A stretch of DNA of 38,997 bases, from contig JAKOEO010000006.1 in assembly GCA_022321325.1 (NCBI GenBank), positions 25,501-64,497 on the forward strand, written 5' to 3'. Below the pieces are notes generated by a model. It saw only the letters and a list, made by a program, of their open reading frames with translations, was not told where the DNA came from and ran no database searches. The DNA comes from Candidatus Magnetominusculus sp. LBB02 (GTDB taxonomy: Bacteria; Nitrospirota; Thermodesulfovibrionia; Thermodesulfovibrionales; Magnetobacteriaceae). The position numbers were made by a program, and so were the translations under genes. Shown piece after piece: positions 1 to 8,112 of this stretch; position 1 is the stretch's first letter, and every line of letters starts with the position of its first letter.

Positions 1-1
1 G

Positions 2-1075
2 GGCAAGGCAAAGCCGACAAAGAGGTTTAACGAAAGGCTTAGAAGCTGTGTCCTCTGCGGCTCATGCGCAAACCACTGTCCGCTGAACATTGACCTGATG
101 GAGGTGTTCTATCACGCAAGGACAATAATCAAAGACCATGACAGCATAATGGCTGCCGCGGGGTTTTTGAGTAAGCTCGCGTTTAAGAACACTGACAGGA
201 CTGTTAATCTGTTTAAACCGTTTCAGAAGCTGATAAACAGCAGGCTCGCCAGAAAGAAATTAATCCCGGCTAATGTCCAGTTCACAGACAACCAGTTCAA
301 AAAGACCGGCATATTCATGGTCAAAAATAAGATAGGGCGCGTAGCGATATTTGCCGGTTGTACGATAAAGCATGTCTATCCGGAGCTGATGTTCTCGGCG
401 GCAAGGGTATTTAACGCGCTGCGCTACGAGGTGGTATTTCCTACGACGGAGGTCTGCTGCGGTGCCCCATTCAGGTCGCTTGGGCAGGAGGCAATGGCGG
501 TGTCATATGCACAGAAAAACTATGAGACCTTTATCAGGCTAAAGGTTGACGCCATTGTATCGCTTTGCCCGACGTGTGTGGTTGCGCTCAAAAAACACTA
601 TCCTGTGTTAATAAATAAAGAGCTTGAAAATGTCTATGACATATCTGATTTCCTGTGCGGCAAGATAGACATGTCCATGATTGAGGAAAGTGGCCCCGCT
701 ATGCGTAAGCCGGTTAATCTGAAAGCGGTATTTCATGAGTCTTGCCATCAGCGAAACGAACTGAAAAATGGCGCCAATACAAAAAACCTGATACGCCAAC
801 TTCAAAGTGAAGACCAGACCGCACAGTACAACATAGAGCTGCTTGAGCCGGCCAAACAGTCATGCTGTGGTTTTGGCGGTACGTTTAGCGTATTTTTTCA
901 GGACATGTCAAACTTCATACTAAGTGAAACCGTAAAGGCGTTGGACAAAACTGGGGCAGAGGCCGTAATCACAGGCTGCCCAAACTGCATATTCCAACTA
1001 AGCAAGGCGATTCAGGACAAACCCATCTACCACTTAATTGAAATCATTGAAGAGGCCATAGCGCCGTCAGCGTAA
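2..1075 (+). CDS. GlcF/LutA-like iron-sulfur protein, 5'-truncated by the window edge
   Basis: The ORF track starts at the ATG at 98, but the frame stays open to base 2. That upstream part encodes a ferredoxin-type motif (CVLCGSCANHCP), so the ATG is internal and the true start lies outside the window. After it come two CCG (cysteine-rich) domains, one with CTIKHVYPE...EVCCGAPFRSLG and one with HESCHQRN...CCGFGGTFSVFF. Proteins of this build (glycolate oxidase GlcF, lactate utilisation LutA, HdrB/D-like subunits) pass electrons from a flavoprotein dehydrogenase in the cytoplasm. The flavoprotein partner would be expected just upstream and is not visible. The family is clear; the exact substrate (glycolate, lactate or other) is not. 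Confidence 0.85.
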   Translation, partial: GKAKPTKRFNERLRSCVLCGSCANHCPLNIDLMEVFYHARTIIKDHDSIMAAAGFLSKLAFKNTDRTVNLFKPFQKLINSRLARKKLIPANVQFTDNQFKKTGIFMVKNKIGRVAIFAGCTIKHVYPELMFSAARVFNALRYEVVFPTTEVCCGAPFRSLGQEAMAVSYAQKNYETFIRLKVDAIVSLCPTCVVALKKHYPVLINKELENVYDISDFLCGKIDMSMIEESGPAMRKPVNLKAVFHESCHQRNELKNGANTKNLIRQLQSEDQTAQYNIELLEPAKQSCCGFGGTFSVFFQDMSNFILSETVKALDKTGAEAVITGCPNCIFQLSKAIQDKPIYHLIEIIEEAIAPSA

Positions 1076-1143
1076 CTTTCGGCAAGTTGGCTCACATTGC
1101 GGCGTCCAATTTATGTTATAATAGAATTAACGAGGATAGTGTG

Positions 1144-1659
1144 ATGACAAAGAAAATTGTACCTGACGAACAGCTTCTGCCGCTCTGTAAGGAGCTTATC
1201 AAGACCGAGATAGCTACGCTTAACGACATTCCCCGCGCTCTGGCAAATACACTGGCTAACGAATATTACAGGTTTATAATGCTTGCCGCGCCGCATATCA
1301 AAGAGCGGCTTACCGAAAAGATTACTCTTTCGCTGTTAAAAGAGGAGCTGCTTAGTGGTGAGCTCAACTTTGGCTCTGCTGACGAAACTAAGTCACCCCC
1401 CAAGGTGCAGCTTGCCGCAGCCCTTGCCGCCGTTGAGGCCATTGCCCAGTTCATAGGCATACTGCGCGGCATAGACAAAGAAAAGGACCCGATACAGTAC
1501 CGCTCAACCGTCGAACTTATCACAGATTATCTGAAATACGATATAGAGGACGCCGGAGGAAAGCTGCTATTGAAGCGCTTTTTCGAGCGTGCGGTGAAAA
1601 AGACTAACAAGCAGATAAAAGAACAAATCCCAGACCTTATTGATTATATTGACATGTGA
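1144..1659 (+). CDS. Hypothetical protein, soluble and helical, 171 aa
   Basis: I do not recognise this protein. I start it at the ATG at 1144 rather than at 1087, because GAGGAT lies about 7 nt before this ATG and the 5' extension lies in non-coding-looking sequence. The product is soluble and predicted mostly helical. It has a charged middle (LTEKITLSLLKEELLSG), an Ala-rich helix (LAAALAAVEAIAQFIG) and a basic C-terminus, with no signal peptide, membrane segment or catalytic motif that I can see. It follows the GlcF-like gene by about 70 nt on the same strand and may share its transcript. Its function is unknown. Confidence 0.6.
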   Translation: MTKKIVPDEQLLPLCKELIKTEIATLNDIPRALANTLANEYYRFIMLAAPHIKERLTEKITLSLLKEELLSGELNFGSADETKSPPKVQLAAALAAVEAIAQFIGILRGIDKEKDPIQYRSTVELITDYLKYDIEDAGGKLLLKRFFERAVKKTNKQIKEQIPDLIDYIDM

Positions 1660-1835
1660 CGGCGAGGATCAACTTGGACGGTCTATGGCCGCTGACAGTG
1701 GGTTCAGCCGATGAGAAATTGCTGCCAGACTATCACACAGCATGCTATCCTCATCGAAGAAAGGTCCCTACGGTTTAATGGCCAAAGCGGGGCTTGACAT
1801 ACAGGTTAGTTAACCATTCCCGTGCGTGATGTTTG

Positions 1836-3260
1836 TCAGCACGGTAGTTCTATTGTGAACTCTGCGCCGTCCTGAATATTTCTTACGTAAATTTTACCGC
1901 CTAACTTATCTTCCATGATTACTTTAGATATGTAAAGTCCTATGCCTGTTCCATGGTCTTTCGATTTGGTTGTGAAGTACGGGTCAAATATCTTATCAAT
2001 TAACTGCTCAGCAATCCCGCCCCCATTGTCACTAATCGTTAATTTTAGTGTTTCTCCTTCCTTGTATACATCAATGTCTATGGTGCCAGCAGCCTTTGCA
2101 TCAAGCAAACCGGATAGTTTCCTGGCGATAATTGCCTCTTTAGCGTTATTTAAAATATTAAGAACAATATGTGCTAAATGGCTTTTATTTGTCGTTATTA
2201 ACGTTGCATCGCAGGGTATGATTTCGGCAATGCTTCTGAATGTCTTGTTATGAGTTTTGCAGTTAATGCTGTATGATATCAAGTTTTTACTCAGCTGCGG
2301 CTCAAGAAATTTTAAGACTTCAGATGTAATTGCAATTAAATCGAACCGTTCCTTTTCCATGGAAGGCTTCAAGAAGTTGCTGAAATCATCTACAGTTTCC
2401 GACATAAACATGACCTGCGACATCGTTTCTTTTACGGCTGAATCGAAATAGGCGTTGTCAAGCTCTCCATGCTGGTATGCATCCTGCATGTTCTGCACAA
2501 TAAGGCCGAGGGCGTTAAGAGGCTGTTTCCATTGGTGCGCTATGGCTGCTATCATCTCGCCCATAGCCGCCATTTTCGATTGCTGAAGCAACATATGTTC
2601 CTGCAGCATACGCCTGTTAGTTTCCTCAACTACACGCTGTTCAAGGGTTTGGTTTAACTTATTTATTCTTGCATTTACTTTTTGCAGCTCTGCCGTCCGC
2701 TCTATAACCTTATTCTCAAGCTCATCGCGGGATTGTTTCAGGGCCTCCTCCGCCCTCTTAGTCTCCGAAATATCTGAGACAATGGCAAAAACATAAGACG
2801 GCTCTCTATTTGTCGCATGAGTGTTACAAGACATAGAAACAGGGAGTGTGACACCATAATATTGCAGTCGAAGTTCAGCTTTGCCGCTGCCAACGAGCGC
2901 GTTTTGCCAGAGCGATTCAAATTTCTTTATATCTTCCTGAGAGATCAGACTCACAAGCTTTACCCCTACTAAATTCCTGTAATCTATAAGCATCATATCG
3001 GCAAACGCCTTGTTACAGTAAAGGATAACGCCTTCTTTTGTAAGCGTTACAGCCCCTTCATTCATTGATTCCACGAGCGCCTGATAAACATACGCCGCAT
3101 CTTCAATGTGATATATCTTAGTGCCGTCTTTTTTGGTAACAACGATGGCGTCCACCACTCCACTACGCAGTGCGTTGAGAATGTCGTTTGCCTCGTCGAG
3201 ACGTTTTTGAAGGTCTTCTATTTTTTTAATTAAATTTACTTCTTCTATTTGTTCAGCCAT
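1836..3260 (-). CDS. PAS-domain sensor histidine kinase of the kai operon
   Basis: The 474-aa soluble kinase has no membrane segments. Residues 1-40 form a coiled coil, followed by a linker (SGVVDAIVV) and one PAS domain at about 58-165 ending in the usual DISETKRAEE. A long coiled coil leads to the HisKA box IAHQWKQPLNA with the phospho-acceptor at about His242. The HATPase domain follows, with NILNNAKEA (N box), DNGGGI (G1) and GTGIGLYIS (G2). It lies 9 nt after kaiB in the same direction, so it is probably the signalling output of the Kai pair. SasA of cyanobacteria carries a KaiB-like domain in the same chain; here KaiB is a separate neighbour and the sensor is PAS. No response regulator is seen nearby. 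Confidence 0.9.
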   Translation of the reverse strand: MAEQIEEVNLIKKIEDLQKRLDEANDILNALRSGVVDAIVVTKKDGTKIYHIEDAAYVYQALVESMNEGAVTLTKEGVILYCNKAFADMMLIDYRNLVGVKLVSLISQEDIKKFESLWQNALVGSGKAELRLQYYGVTLPVSMSCNTHATNREPSYVFAIVSDISETKRAEEALKQSRDELENKVIERTAELQKVNARINKLNQTLEQRVVEETNRRMLQEHMLLQQSKMAAMGEMIAAIAHQWKQPLNALGLIVQNMQDAYQHGELDNAYFDSAVKETMSQVMFMSETVDDFSNFLKPSMEKERFDLIAITSEVLKFLEPQLSKNLISYSINCKTHNKTFRSIAEIIPCDATLITTNKSHLAHIVLNILNNAKEAIIARKLSGLLDAKAAGTIDIDVYKEGETLKLTISDNGGGIAEQLIDKIFDPYFTTKSKDHGTGIGLYISKVIMEDKLGGKIYVRNIQDGAEFTIELPC

Positions 3261-3269
3261 AGTATAAGC

Positions 3270-3644
3270 TCATTTGCTCTCATCGTGCGTTTTAGTAATT
3301 TTCTCTATATCAAGCCCCACAAGTACATTATCGGTGTCAGAGAGGTCTCCTAGTATTTTCCTCAACGGCATGGGAAGGGTTTTTACCAGAGTCGGGATTG
3401 CCACTATATCGTCTTGTAGTGCAAGCTGTGGTTCTCTCCTGAGGTCTACCACTTCAATTTTATATTTGGAATTAAGGTGTTTTTCACATATCTCGTTGAG
3501 ATTAGAGATAGCGGTGACTGATTTAAGAGTCTGACCAGCCACATAAAGCCTTAGCTGCCATGTCGTATGGTTACCTATTGATTCAGTCTCTTGCGCCACT
3601 GGCTCATTGGATCTCCCAACATTTTTCTCATCAACGTCATCCAC
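3270..3644 (-). CDS. kaiB: KaiB-like clock/timing protein
   Basis: This is a thioredoxin-like KaiB fold. [32 protein letters not shown] and [16 protein letters not shown] line up with the cyanobacterial KaiB core (LYVAGNTP, PTLAKVLPLP, IIGDLSD). KaiB binds the KaiC ring and sequesters partner proteins. The product has about 25 extra N-terminal residues. The start is a GTG (base 3644) lying 70 nt inside the end of kaiC. A strong AAGGAGG sits 9 nt before it, which supports this long overlap over a later start. The overlap implies translational coupling with kaiC. Confidence 0.9.
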   Translation of the reverse strand: MDDVDEKNVGRSNEPVAQETESIGNHTTWQLRLYVAGQTLKSVTAISNLNEICEKHLNSKYKIEVVDLRREPQLALQDDIVAIPTLVKTLPMPLRKILGDLSDTDNVLVGLDIEKITKTHDESK

Positions 3645-5149
3645 TGGTAAGTTCCTCCTTTTGTTGTTATTCCTGAGCCTGTGTAAGCGTCGAGAATTTT
3701 GATACCCTTGTCTGTGATCAAAAAATCTCTTGTCTGATTTGAATGAGACATCCCCCTTGACTTGATTATAGAAAGCCCTCTTGTACGCTCTCCGCTATAT
3801 TCATTGTTTGTTAGAAATATCCATGTATCCATCAGCGAAGAAATACCCATGGAAGAGGTGTAGAGGCTCTCGTCAGACCCGTTAAGAGTGGTGTAAAGTG
3901 ATGTGATGTTACTTGCTTTCATTAGGTCTATAAGCCTCATCATAAGCATCTTTATTTCATTTTCACTGCCAATATCGCTATAATTTGTAATCGGGTCCAT
4001 GATAATCACAGATGGCGCGAATTCATTAATAAGCCTGTGTGTGGCGACAAGGTGAGTCTCTATGCCGAAGGAGGTGGGCCTGCTTGCGACAAGTCTTAAA
4101 GCACCCTGTTTAACAAAAGGCTCAAGGTCCATGCCTATTGATCTGGCATTCCTGATTACCTGATGCGGAGATTCCTCAGATGCAAGATAGAGACATCTCT
4201 GCCCGCGCGCACAGGTTGCATTAGCTAAGTGTAAAGCAACGCTTGTCTTTCCTGTGCCTGCAGTGCCTGAGACAAGCACCGTGCTGCCACAGAAATAGCC
4301 CTTTTCGTCCAACATCGTATCGAGATGGGCAATGCCGGTAGAAATATGCTCATCAGACACCTTGTATTCAAGCCCAATGGATGTGACAGGCAGTACCGAG
4401 ATACCGTTTGAGTCTAAGAGAAATGGATATTCGTTTGTGCCGTGACTCGATCCGCGATACTTTGTGACGCACAGACGCCGGGTTAAGATCTGCCTTTCCA
4501 CCCTGTGGTCTATGAGGATTACACAGTCGGCAATATACTCTTCGAGTCTGTTTCTTGTGAGTGCGCGCTCGCCCCTTTCAGCAGTGACAATGGCTGTTAA
4601 GCCTTTTTCCTTCAGCCAATTTAACAGCCTTTTAAACTCAGACCTTAGTAAATTATGCTGCGTCAGTCCTGAAAAAAGAGAATCTATGGAATCAATGCCT
4701 ACTCTCTTTGCCCCAATTGCGTTTACTGCATAATCGAGTCTGATAAACAGACCTTCGAGGTCATATCCCCCCGATACTCCAACTTGATTGTGATCAATAC
4801 TGATGGAATCAACAAATATTTTGCCTTTTTTCGATAAGTCGGCAAGATCAAAACCGATGGAGGCAGCGTTTATAGCGATGTCTTCCTTATTCTCATCGAA
4901 AGATATAAAGACGCCGGGCTCGTTATATTCTATAGCCCCTCTCACAAGAAACTCTACTGTTAAAAGTGTTTTACCGCACCCTGGGTTGCCGCAGACGAGC
5001 GTTGGACGCCCCGCTGGAAGCCCGCCAAATGTGACCTCATCAAGTCCCTTTATTCCCGTCAAAGACTTCAGGAGCTTCCCATCCTGTTGAATGCGCTGAT
5101 TTGTCAGACTCACCGATATGCCCCCCCTTTGCCCACCTTGGCCCACCAT
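3575..5149 (-). CDS. kaiC: KaiC-like dual RecA ATPase
   Basis: The protein has two tandem RecA/KaiC domains, and its length matches the usual ~519 aa. Domain I has Walker A GNPGCGKT at about 55-62, with Asp-Glu (FDEN) at the catalytic Glu-Glu position. Domain II has GTAGTGKT at about 296-303 and the Glu pair SEES. The segment GISSLMDTW aligns by eye with the cyanobacterial autophosphorylation site HISTITDTI, so Ser-Ser replaces Ser431-Thr432. Known KaiC hexamers hydrolyse ATP and phosphorylate these residues. The first codon is uncertain: ATG at 5149 has no Shine-Dalgarno, while a GTG at 5113 follows a G-rich AAGGGGGGG. kaiB and a histidine kinase follow; no KaiA is seen. Confidence 0.92.
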   Translation of the reverse strand: MVGQGGQRGGISVSLTNQRIQQDGKLLKSLTGIKGLDEVTFGGLPAGRPTLVCGNPGCGKTLLTVEFLVRGAIEYNEPGVFISFDENKEDIAINAASIGFDLADLSKKGKIFVDSISIDHNQVGVSGGYDLEGLFIRLDYAVNAIGAKRVGIDSIDSLFSGLTQHNLLRSEFKRLLNWLKEKGLTAIVTAERGERALTRNRLEEYIADCVILIDHRVERQILTRRLCVTKYRGSSHGTNEYPFLLDSNGISVLPVTSIGLEYKVSDEHISTGIAHLDTMLDEKGYFCGSTVLVSGTAGTGKTSVALHLANATCARGQRCLYLASEESPHQVIRNARSIGMDLEPFVKQGALRLVASRPTSFGIETHLVATHRLINEFAPSVIIMDPITNYSDIGSENEIKMLMMRLIDLMKASNITSLYTTLNGSDESLYTSSMGISSLMDTWIFLTNNEYSGERTRGLSIIKSRGMSHSNQTRDFLITDKGIKILDAYTGSGITTKGGTYQWMTLMRKMLGDPMSQWRKRLNQ

Positions 5150-5213
5150 CAATGTTAGGTCAGACGGCCTTATGAACGCTGACGCTACATCGAAATTTAC
5201 ATGTATAAGTGCT

Positions 5214-5243
5214 ATTCTACCATAAAGAAATATAAAAACGCAA
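5214..5243 (-). promoter_or_regulatory. Putative sigma-70 promoter for the kai operon
   Basis: On the minus strand TTGCGT is followed after 18 nt by TAGAAT, about 65 nt upstream of the kaiC start. The match is moderate, but position and AT-richness fit. This is inferred from the consensus only. Confidence 0.4.
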
Positions 5244-5329
5244 TATGCCTCGCGCGCCTTGTTATCCCTGTCGCTAAAGACAGCTTAGCCATCTTTACTT
5301 CCATTGCCGCATTTTGGTATTAGTATAAT

Positions 5330-6925
5330 GTGGATAACGCAATTGTCGTAACATATGAACTGGCCTGCAAAGATGCGGAAGAGGCGCAAATGGCCGCCGT
5401 GGCTATTGCCTATGAACAGACGGTAGAACTGCCCGTTGACTTTCCACTGAATGAGGAAATCACAACGCGCATAATCGGCGTGATAAGGCAGGTCAGGCAG
5501 ATAGGCGACGGTCTCTATGCCGCAGAGATTGCCTATGCCGCAGAGATAACCGGTGGGCAGATACCGCAGCTCCTGAATGTCCTCTATGGCAATATCTCTA
5601 TCAAGAATAATATTAAACTTACGGGAGTTGAATTCCCCGCGCAATTTCTCGATAATTTTAAGGGGCCAAACTATGGGATTGAAGGCGTCAGGGCGCTGAC
5701 CGGCGTCTATGGCAGACCGCTTCTGGCAACGGCGCTAAAACCTATGGGGGCCTCCCCCTCTGAACTTGCCGCAATTGCCTATGCCTTTGCTGCGGGCGGC
5801 GGCGACATTGTAAAGGACGACCACGGACTTGTTGACCACAGCTTCTGCGGCTTTAAAGACCGCGTTATCAGATGCATTGAGGCCGTTGAAAGGGCGGCTG
5901 ATAAGACCGGCAGGAGATGCCTCTATTTCCCGAATGTCCTTGCCGAGGTTGGCGTTATTGAACGGCAGGTGGAGTTTGCATTATCTCACGGCGCACCCGG
6001 CATATTAATCTCGCCATATATTGTCGGCCTCGATACGGTGAGGTCATTGGCCGTTCGCTATCCAATAGCCATAATGGCGCACCCGGCCCTTACTGGGACG
6101 AATTTCCAGGCCCCGCGTCACGGCATTACGCCCTCTGTGCTGCTGGGCACGCTATTTCGCCTTGCCGGTGCTGACATCTGCGTCTATCCAAACGTTGGCG
6201 GCAGGTTTAGTTTTACTCTGGATGAGTGCAGCCGTCTAAACAAAGCGCTAAGGGGCGGACTTGGCGGCCTTAGGCCATCGTTCCCGGCACCGGCAGGCGG
6301 CATGTCCCTCGCTAATATCGCTGAAATGGCGGCGCTATATGGCCCTGATACGATTTACCTGATTGGCGGGGCGCTCCACGGCTATGACAAAGACCTATCT
6401 TTGGGCAGTCGCGTATTTATGGATAAGATACGCGGTTTTTTCAGCGAACGCGTAGAAACACCGGCTGCTAATTCCAACGCCGCGGTATCGTCATGCGATA
6501 TAAACGCAGGCAGTGTCAATCATGTAAGCGTGCCAAAGATACATATGGCCTTCAACGAAGATTTCCGATGGGACGGCGTTACCCCTAAGGTCTATAAGAC
6601 GGGGGGGCAATTGGATTTTAAAGCGGTTACAAGGCATGAGCTGATAGGAACAAACGAAGAGGGGGCCGACTTTGACTTGCGATATTTTCAGATAGAAGAG
6701 GGCGGCTTTTCTTCGTTAGAGAAACACGTCCATGTCCACGTAATCATATGCGTAAGAGGGAAGGGCACGCTGCATTGTAACGGCATCGCGTACACGCTGC
6801 GCCCATTAGACGTTGCCTATGTACCGCCGCTCCATGTGCACCAGCTAAGCAACGACGGCAAAGACGGGCCATTTGGTTTTTTCTGCATAGTAAACCACCT
6901 GCGCGACAAGCCGCTGAGGCCATAG
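5330..6925 (+). CDS. RuBisCO-like protein (form IV) fused to a C-terminal cupin
   Basis: Residues 1-375 form a RuBisCO large-subunit fold: EQTVELP near the N-terminus, LKPMG at about 136-140 and GGGDIVKDDH at about 156-165. The carbamylated-lysine position (K162) and the following Asp are kept, but the second metal-binding Glu is His. The second lysine of the KPK motif is Met and the loop-6 lysine motif is absent. It therefore cannot be an ordinary carboxylase and belongs with form IV proteins, which act as enolases, isomerases or decarboxylases on sugar-like substrates. A ~35-aa linker leads to a cupin (about 405-531) with HVHVH (466-470) and PPLHVHQLSN, which look metal-binding. The start is GTG right after an in-frame stop, with no Shine-Dalgarno and TATAAT abutting it. 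It stands alone and divergent from the kai operon. Confidence 0.85.
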   Translation: MDNAIVVTYELACKDAEEAQMAAVAIAYEQTVELPVDFPLNEEITTRIIGVIRQVRQIGDGLYAAEIAYAAEITGGQIPQLLNVLYGNISIKNNIKLTGVEFPAQFLDNFKGPNYGIEGVRALTGVYGRPLLATALKPMGASPSELAAIAYAFAAGGGDIVKDDHGLVDHSFCGFKDRVIRCIEAVERAADKTGRRCLYFPNVLAEVGVIERQVEFALSHGAPGILISPYIVGLDTVRSLAVRYPIAIMAHPALTGTNFQAPRHGITPSVLLGTLFRLAGADICVYPNVGGRFSFTLDECSRLNKALRGGLGGLRPSFPAPAGGMSLANIAEMAALYGPDTIYLIGGALHGYDKDLSLGSRVFMDKIRGFFSERVETPAANSNAAVSSCDINAGSVNHVSVPKIHMAFNEDFRWDGVTPKVYKTGGQLDFKAVTRHELIGTNEEGADFDLRYFQIEEGGFSSLEKHVHVHVIICVRGKGTLHCNGIAYTLRPLDVAYVPPLHVHQLSNDGKDGPFGFFCIVNHLRDKPLRP

Positions 6926-6957
6926 TCTGAAATTTTTTTGCATTAAAAAAATAACTC

Positions 6958-6986
6958 TTGACTATCACAATAGGTAATGGTATAAT
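6958..6986 (+). promoter_or_regulatory. Near-consensus sigma-70 promoter
   Basis: TTGACT, a 17-nt spacer and a perfect TATAAT: the best promoter match in the window. It points into the AT-rich island towards the broken small gene and the ribbon-helix-helix gene. Its first candidate coding start is over 150 nt downstream, leaving room for a leader. Confidence 0.7.
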
Positions 6987-7212
6987 TAAGTAAATATGTA
7001 TTGTAGTCGGTTCTGAGAATGTTGGCAGAGGAGGGTTGGATGATTAAGTGAAAAGGGTCGTCAGTGAGGGTAAATATTAATATTAGTGGAAGTTTTTTTA
7101 AGAGGCAGTAAGAAAGAGTACCAGCTTGGTATGTGGAGGTGCCTATGTTTGGAATATTAATCAGATGTTATTTAAATTGTATCGCAGGTCTGGCAGTCGG
7201 TAAGGAGGAAGA

Positions 7213-7543
7213 ATGGGGAAATCTAATAGGATTAAAATGAAGACGTATAATCTAGTAATTCCGATGAAATACAATAACGGAAAGAGGATAGAAAAGGATA
7301 AAATCAACCAAACTTTTGGAGATATAAGAACAAAGTTTAGTGAGTGCTCATGGACAATGGTAGTAAGGAATATGGGAAAGTGACGGTATTGTTTACTACG
7401 ACAAAAGTTATAGGGTTAGCATTACAACTTATGATACCAAGGAAAATGATCAATGGTTTATAAATTTTGGGAAAATGTTAGAGGACAGACTACAACAGAT
7501 CAAAATTTACATTACTCAATCAAGGGAAATGCCTTTAATATGA
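7213..7543 (+). pseudogene. Small accessory-type protein gene broken by a +1 frameshift
   Basis: An AAGGAGG lies just before the ATG at 7213. Reading starts MGKSNRIKMKTYNLVIPMKY and stops at a TGA at 7381. One base further, the next frame opens at once with DGIVYYDKSYRVSITTYDT and runs to 7543. Joined, the two halves give about 109 residues resembling, from memory, a family of small proteins common in accessory loci (pattern: IPL.YNDG...FGG...W...G..Y.D......F...LK.RL.Q..I.IT). A single extra base near GGGAAAG would explain the break; an assembly error is the alternative. The function of the family is unknown to me, though it often lies near small regulators. Confidence 0.6.
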
Positions 7544-7570
7544 TGCTTTTTCCAATCCGAGAGGAAATAT

Positions 7571-7714
7571 ATGAATCCTTATTTTAGGATAAAGATAAGT
7601 TGGGTTGAAAAGGATGATCACAGAGAGATTAAATTATGGCCTGAGGTGATTTATGAGTTCATAATCGTAAGCAGTTATAAATCAATAGATAGTTATATAG
7701 TAACAGGAGGCTAA
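7571..7714 (+). CDS. Possible 47-aa ORF before the RHH gene
   Basis: The short frame begins MNPYFRIKISWVEKDD and ends 1 nt before the next ATG; its last codons contain the AGGAGG that serves the next gene. A weak GAGG lies about 7 nt before its ATG. It shows no recognised motif. It may be a real leader-coupled small protein or chance. Confidence 0.3.
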   Translation: MNPYFRIKISWVEKDDHREIKLWPEVIYEFIIVSSYKSIDSYIVTGG

Positions 7715-7715
7715 C

Positions 7716-7916
7716 ATGGCAGCACCGAGGAGATTAAAGAAACCGGTACACATTACTACGGTTGTAGAGGAGTCACAGCATGAAGCGTTGCGTTATTTTG
7801 CGTATACAGAAAAGAGGCCGATAGCCAATTTGTTGAGAGAGGCAATAGAGAATTTCATCAAAGAAAAAACTGTAAAGCAGGGTATGTCTGATATCAAGCA
7901 GGCGGCAGTTAAGTAG
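7716..7916 (+). CDS. Ribbon-helix-helix (CopG/Arc-like) DNA-binding protein
   Basis: The 66-residue protein has a strong AGGAGG 8 nt upstream. KPVHITTVVEESQHEALRYFAYTEKRPIANLLREAIENFI fits the beta strand, helix, turn, helix pattern of RHH repressors and antitoxins: a short basic strand, E/S-rich helix A, then the 'LLREAIENF' helix B. Such proteins dimerise on operator DNA and often repress their own operon. No intact toxin gene flanks it, so it is either an orphan antitoxin-like regulator or the remnant of a module that included the broken gene upstream. Confidence 0.7.
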   Translation: MAAPRRLKKPVHITTVVEESQHEALRYFAYTEKRPIANLLREAIENFIKEKTVKQGMSDIKQAAVK

Positions 7917-8112
7917 CTATGCCCGTAGGATTTGTGTGATGAAGAGATAGACCACCCCCATGCTATTGGCAATATCATGGGGGTGGGAGACTGTTTAACA
8001 AACTGTATCAATACTGAGAAAGCGAAGGGAAGCAGTGGTACTGAAATAGATATCGGTATCGCCTGGCGAGTAGCGGCTATCCCCTCTCGTTCTGAAAGAA
8101 GGCAGCCTACAC

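Larger units (their letters stand above)
6926..7715. other. AT-rich island without an intact long gene
   Basis: This stretch is visibly richer in A/T than its neighbours and has no long open frame. It holds a near-consensus promoter, a frameshifted small gene, and a 47-codon ORF leading into the ribbon-helix-helix gene. A 31-codon ORF at about 7144 preceded by GGAGG is too weak to call. The base composition and gene decay suggest transferred accessory DNA; no terminal repeats or integrase are seen. Confidence 0.6.

Noticed and set aside
1819-1843. Hairpin CCGTGC...GCACGG at the end of the first histidine kinase gene
   Set aside because: It includes the last codons and has no T tract on the exit side, so I do not call a terminator.
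5285-5644. 119-aa minus-strand ORF over the start of the RuBisCO-like gene
   Set aside because: It lies antisense to a clear coding region and its protein shows no motif; a shadow frame.
5330-6925. Carbon-fixing RuBisCO
   Set aside because: Key carboxylase residues (second KPK lysine, E of KDDE, loop-6 lysine) are missing.
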